Assembly: GCF_014647375.1 (NCBI RefSeq)
Contig: NZ_BMPB01000019.1
Location: 1 to 64,000 of the forward strand
Source of the DNA: Parabacteroides faecis
GTDB taxonomy: Bacteria; Bacteroidota; Bacteroidia; Bacteroidales; Tannerellaceae
DNA: 64,000 nucleotides
Reading direction: 5' to 3'
Shown here: piece after piece, positions 61,385-64,000 of the stretch
Layout of the letters: each line of letters starts with the position of its first letter
How positions within the stretch are numbered: the stretch's first letter is position 1
The notes under the pieces: generated by a model
The model's input: only the letters and a program-made list of their open reading frames with translations
Database searches by the model: none
What the model was told of the DNA's origin: nothing
Made by a program: the position numbers and the translations under genes

Positions 61385-63397
61385 TTACATTGTCGGACCC
61401 TGGTTAGGAACTAACGGCCAACCCGGGTTCTGATAAATAGGCGAATTTGAAATATCATCACCAGGAGAAGTGATCATAAAATGTTGTATGGCAATCGGCG
61501 CGAGATAATGAGCCATGCTCCACTTATAACCATTCAAAGCTAATGATTTTGAATTAATTTCGTAAGGACGGAGATAAGAACTTATAGAAGGTGCCGACAC
61601 ATTTGCAGTCGGATCGTCCAATCCGTAAACCAACAATGTTCCACCTTCCGGTTTGTCATACCATGCCTGCATGGGTCCCCACAGTCTAAAACCTTCAATA
61701 TGATAGGGTGTCGTTACCAGCTGATCCATAGATCTCCAACGCTTCAAATCCATATAGCGGAAACCTTCGGCCATCAATTCACTACAACGCTCCCTGCGAA
61801 TATTATATAAAACCGGATCTATCAACTGACCAGCAGAATAGGCTCCCCAATCAAATTTCGCCTCTTCACTCATATTGGTAGCTGCTATAGTTTTATTATA
61901 GTCTTCATCTACAAATGCACGGTTTCTAAGTTGTTTCCAATAGCCACTAGCCACATTATCGACCGTTCCTGTTTTCTCATAGCATGCCTCCATATAATTC
62001 AAATAAGCCTCCGCTGCCCGGAAAATGATACTGCCGGTATATCCTAAAAAGTTACCGCAATGTTTTCCATCATAATTCAGACCTTTCCTCAATGCATACC
62101 CTGTTGAGTATGACCAACCCGCGCTTCCGTTTGTAATATCCGGAACAGGCTCTTTTATTGTACCATGCGTATTTTCCGGTGAATCATAAAGTATATTTGT
62201 TTGTCCGGGTTCCTTCAAAAACAACCACAATCTACCGTCTCTATTCTCTCTGACCTGTGAAATTTCCTCATCACCGGCATACGTTGAAGATGCATTATAG
62301 ATAGGTAAACCATTTTTCATCAAAAATGTATTTACCATTCCTCGTGTAGGTCCAACACCATCATTTCCTCTCTGAGCCATTTGTACAACCCCATGTGTTA
62401 CACCTAAGCCTTTACTATATTGCCGCCATAACAGCACTTCGCTAAAGCCGGACATATCTTCCGCACCGAACATATCGAAATAAGGATTCGTAGGATCCGC
62501 CAGCGTTTGCTGCAAAACACCATTATTATCAACCAACGGAATAGCATCGGCAACCTGTTTTGCAGATTCCATAGCCAATGAAAGAAAATAATCAATTTCT
62601 TTATCTATATCTCCCAGCGGATACAGATACCCAGTATTATAATCTTTATTTTTCCCGGGCCATCCTTCTCCATTAGGAACAAAGGCTGTATTTTTAAAAT
62701 ATTTCAACCAGGTACCTTCAAACAAAGCAACCCTCGATTTCACCAATAATGCACAATTTTTAGAAATACGATTTTTCTTATCATCCGGTTTATCTTTCAA
62801 TAGAAAAATCGCAGAATCCAAATCTGAAATAATAGCCCGTGCCACTTCATTTCTGGGAGAACGTTTACTTGCCTCAGTCAACGCTTCTTTTTCATCAGGC
62901 AAAGTCGTTTTAATAATAGGAAAATCTCCGAACTCCTGAAGCTTTTTAAAATATTCAAAGGCTCTCAGAAAATACATTTCCCCTATATATTGCTTAATAT
63001 TGGTCTCATCACCTTCCAATCCGCCTGCTTCCCACCGGGGAACCACATTCTGGATAAAATAGTTACAGCTATAAATCATATCAAAACTCCAGCTGCCTCC
63101 GGATTGAGCTACTTTCCATTGTCCCGGAACATATCTGTTATCATAGTTCTTATGCGCCATCTTATCCGTATGCATATCCATACCGTAAGTTCCATATCCT
63201 GAGCCGGAGTTGGAATGAGAGATCAAAATCGTGGAATACAGATTATTAGCGTATGAAGCTAATTGTGACTCTTCTGTTAAATAATTTTCGGGCGTCACCA
63301 TGGTCAAAGGTTCTCTGTCAAGATAATCATTACACGCAAAGAATGTACCAACCATCAACACACCCGCTATCTTTTTCAATATACTTGTCGTTTTCAT
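61385..63397 (-). CDS. RagB/SusD family glycan-binding lipoprotein
   Basis: This 670-aa surface lipoprotein (lipobox FFACN, C22) binds the target glycan and passes it to the SusC pore. The N-terminus NDYLDREPLTMVTPENYLTEE, RNRAFVDEDYN and the C-terminal RRERCSELMAEGFRYMDLKRWR are SusD hallmarks. The length is at the upper end of the family. It lies 10 bp after susC and 53 bp before the GH2 pair, forming a canonical PUL core. Confidence 0.95.
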   Translation of the reverse strand: MKTTSILKKIAGVLMVGTFFACNDYLDREPLTMVTPENYLTEESQLASYANNLYSTILISHSNSGSGYGTYGMDMHTDKMAHKNYDNRYVPGQWKVAQSGGSWSFDMIYSCNYFIQNVVPRWEAGGLEGDETNIKQYIGEMYFLRAFEYFKKLQEFGDFPIIKTTLPDEKEALTEASKRSPRNEVARAIISDLDSAIFLLKDKPDDKKNRISKNCALLVKSRVALFEGTWLKYFKNTAFVPNGEGWPGKNKDYNTGYLYPLGDIDKEIDYFLSLAMESAKQVADAIPLVDNNGVLQQTLADPTNPYFDMFGAEDMSGFSEVLLWRQYSKGLGVTHGVVQMAQRGNDGVGPTRGMVNTFLMKNGLPIYNASSTYAGDEEISQVRENRDGRLWLFLKEPGQTNILYDSPENTHGTIKEPVPDITNGSAGWSYSTGYALRKGLNYDGKHCGNFLGYTGSIIFRAAEAYLNYMEACYEKTGTVDNVASGYWKQLRNRAFVDEDYNKTIAATNMSEEAKFDWGAYSAGQLIDPVLYNIRRERCSELMAEGFRYMDLKRWRSMDQLVTTPYHIEGFRLWGPMQAWYDKPEGGTLLVYGLDDPTANVSAPSISSYLRPYEINSKSLALNGYKWSMAHYLAPIAIQHFMITSPGDDISNSPIYQNPGWPLVPNQGPTM

Positions 63398-63407
63398 GCT
63401 ATTCTAT

Positions 63408-64000
63408 TTAAAAAGTAAGACTTAACCCAACTGATAATGTTTTAGAAAGGGGATAAACACTGCCATTCCATCCTCCATCAATAGTTTCGGGATCAAATGT
63501 CCCAAACATTTTAGTGCCAGTCCATAAATTTTCACCGGAAACATATACTCTTAACTTAGACACAAGGAATTTTTTTGTGATCAATTCCGGTAAAGTATAT
63601 CCTAATTGTATATTTTTCAGGCGAATGTAAGCAGCATTCTGCAAGTAGCGGGATTGGGTTTGTTGATTCTTTGAAGTACTGAAATCAGGTCGTGGAAAAT
63701 AAGAATCCAGATTCTGTCCCAATATATGATCAGGATTTTCTCTAAAATAATCCAGATGAGGAAGCATACAGGTCGATTCCCAAACAGAAGATGCAGCACC
63801 CCAGAAATAATAACTACTCTGAAAATAGTCTCTTTTCATCACTCCCTGGAAAAATGCACGAAAATCAAATCCTTTATAATCTAAATTCAAATCCAAACCG
63901 AATAAATACCGGGGAGTATTATTACCTATAACTTTCATATCTCCATGGTTCCCTTCCGTATTAGCTCCGTTATCGATTTTTCCATCTCCATTCAAGTCAG
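63408..64000 (-). CDS. SusC/RagA TonB-linked outer-membrane receptor, C-terminal part
   Basis: The frame runs off the window edge, so only the last 197 or so residues are seen. It contains a calcium-loop-like stretch (DLNGDGKIDNG), an FRAFFQGVMKRDYF barrel strand and the SusC ending (RLKNIQLGYTLPELI, RVYVSGENLWTGTKMFGTFDPE, final LSVGLSLTF). SusC transports oligosaccharides across the outer membrane together with SusD. The gene starts outside the window. Confidence 0.92.
   Translation of the reverse strand, partial: DLNGDGKIDNGANTEGNHGDMKVIGNNTPRYLFGLDLNLDYKGFDFRAFFQGVMKRDYFQSSYYFWGAASSVWESTCMLPHLDYFRENPDHILGQNLDSYFPRPDFSTSKNQQTQSRYLQNAAYIRLKNIQLGYTLPELITKKFLVSKLRVYVSGENLWTGTKMFGTFDPETIDGGWNGSVYPLSKTLSVGLSLTF

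Overview
The window is about 64 kb of chromosome from a Bacteroidales bacterium, most likely Parabacteroides or a close relative. The evidence is a SusC/SusD glycan locus, Bacteroidetes-only families (DUF2851-like, DUF3108-like, DUF3244-like, WbqC-like), many lipoprotein and TonB-type outer-membrane genes, and repeated matches to the Bacteroidetes -7 box TAnnTTTG at the expected distance before genes. The genus is an inference from gene content. No rRNA, tRNA, CRISPR array, insertion sequence or phage was seen.

Layout. 0.2-5.4 kb: a sigma-54 response regulator/histidine kinase pair, then two envelope proteins on the other strand. 6.2-11.5 kb: a DUF2851 gene diverging from a dapB-lepB-lepB2-wbqC operon, then an HU gene. 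The second signal peptidase lacks the catalytic lysine. 11.8-16 kb: two tandem TPR sensor kinases. 16-24.5 kb: a phosphorus block, with phnW-phnX and an uncharacterised MFS-type membrane protein in one operon, a divergent HTH gene, a PiT-PhoU transporter, a candidate small RNA and a phosphate-selective-type porin. Direct repeats of TRTTACA with an 11-bp period, the layout of a Pho box, lie in front of the phosphonate operon, the HTH gene and the PiT gene. 24.5-36.9 kb: ordinary metabolism and transport (GH20, tRNA dehydratase, LolD-like ATPase, SNF and AGCS symporters, ComEA-like, AAA ATPase, flavin reductase, outer-membrane barrel, M16 peptidase), with a small antitoxin-like gene and a possible toxin remnant.

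37.1-41.7 kb is an AT-rich accessory island. Three tightly packed genes encode a DUF3244-type secreted protein, a small lipoprotein and a MACPF (perforin-fold) lipoprotein. Upstream lies a membrane-anchored TPR/HTH regulator. This is a good candidate for an interbacterial pore-forming toxin system of the BSAP type. A four-unit 22-bp tandem repeat follows. 42.1-52.2 kb holds a TerB-DnaJ protein, a SIS isomerase, a PfkB sugar kinase, a lipoprotein phosphatase, a DEAD-box helicase with a TTG start, a second GH20, and two secreted peptidases.

52.2-64 kb is a polysaccharide utilisation locus read on the minus strand: susC (cut by the window end), susD, two paralogous GH2 enzymes, a GH36 alpha-galactosidase and an aldose 1-epimerase. 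The set points to a galactose-containing glycan.
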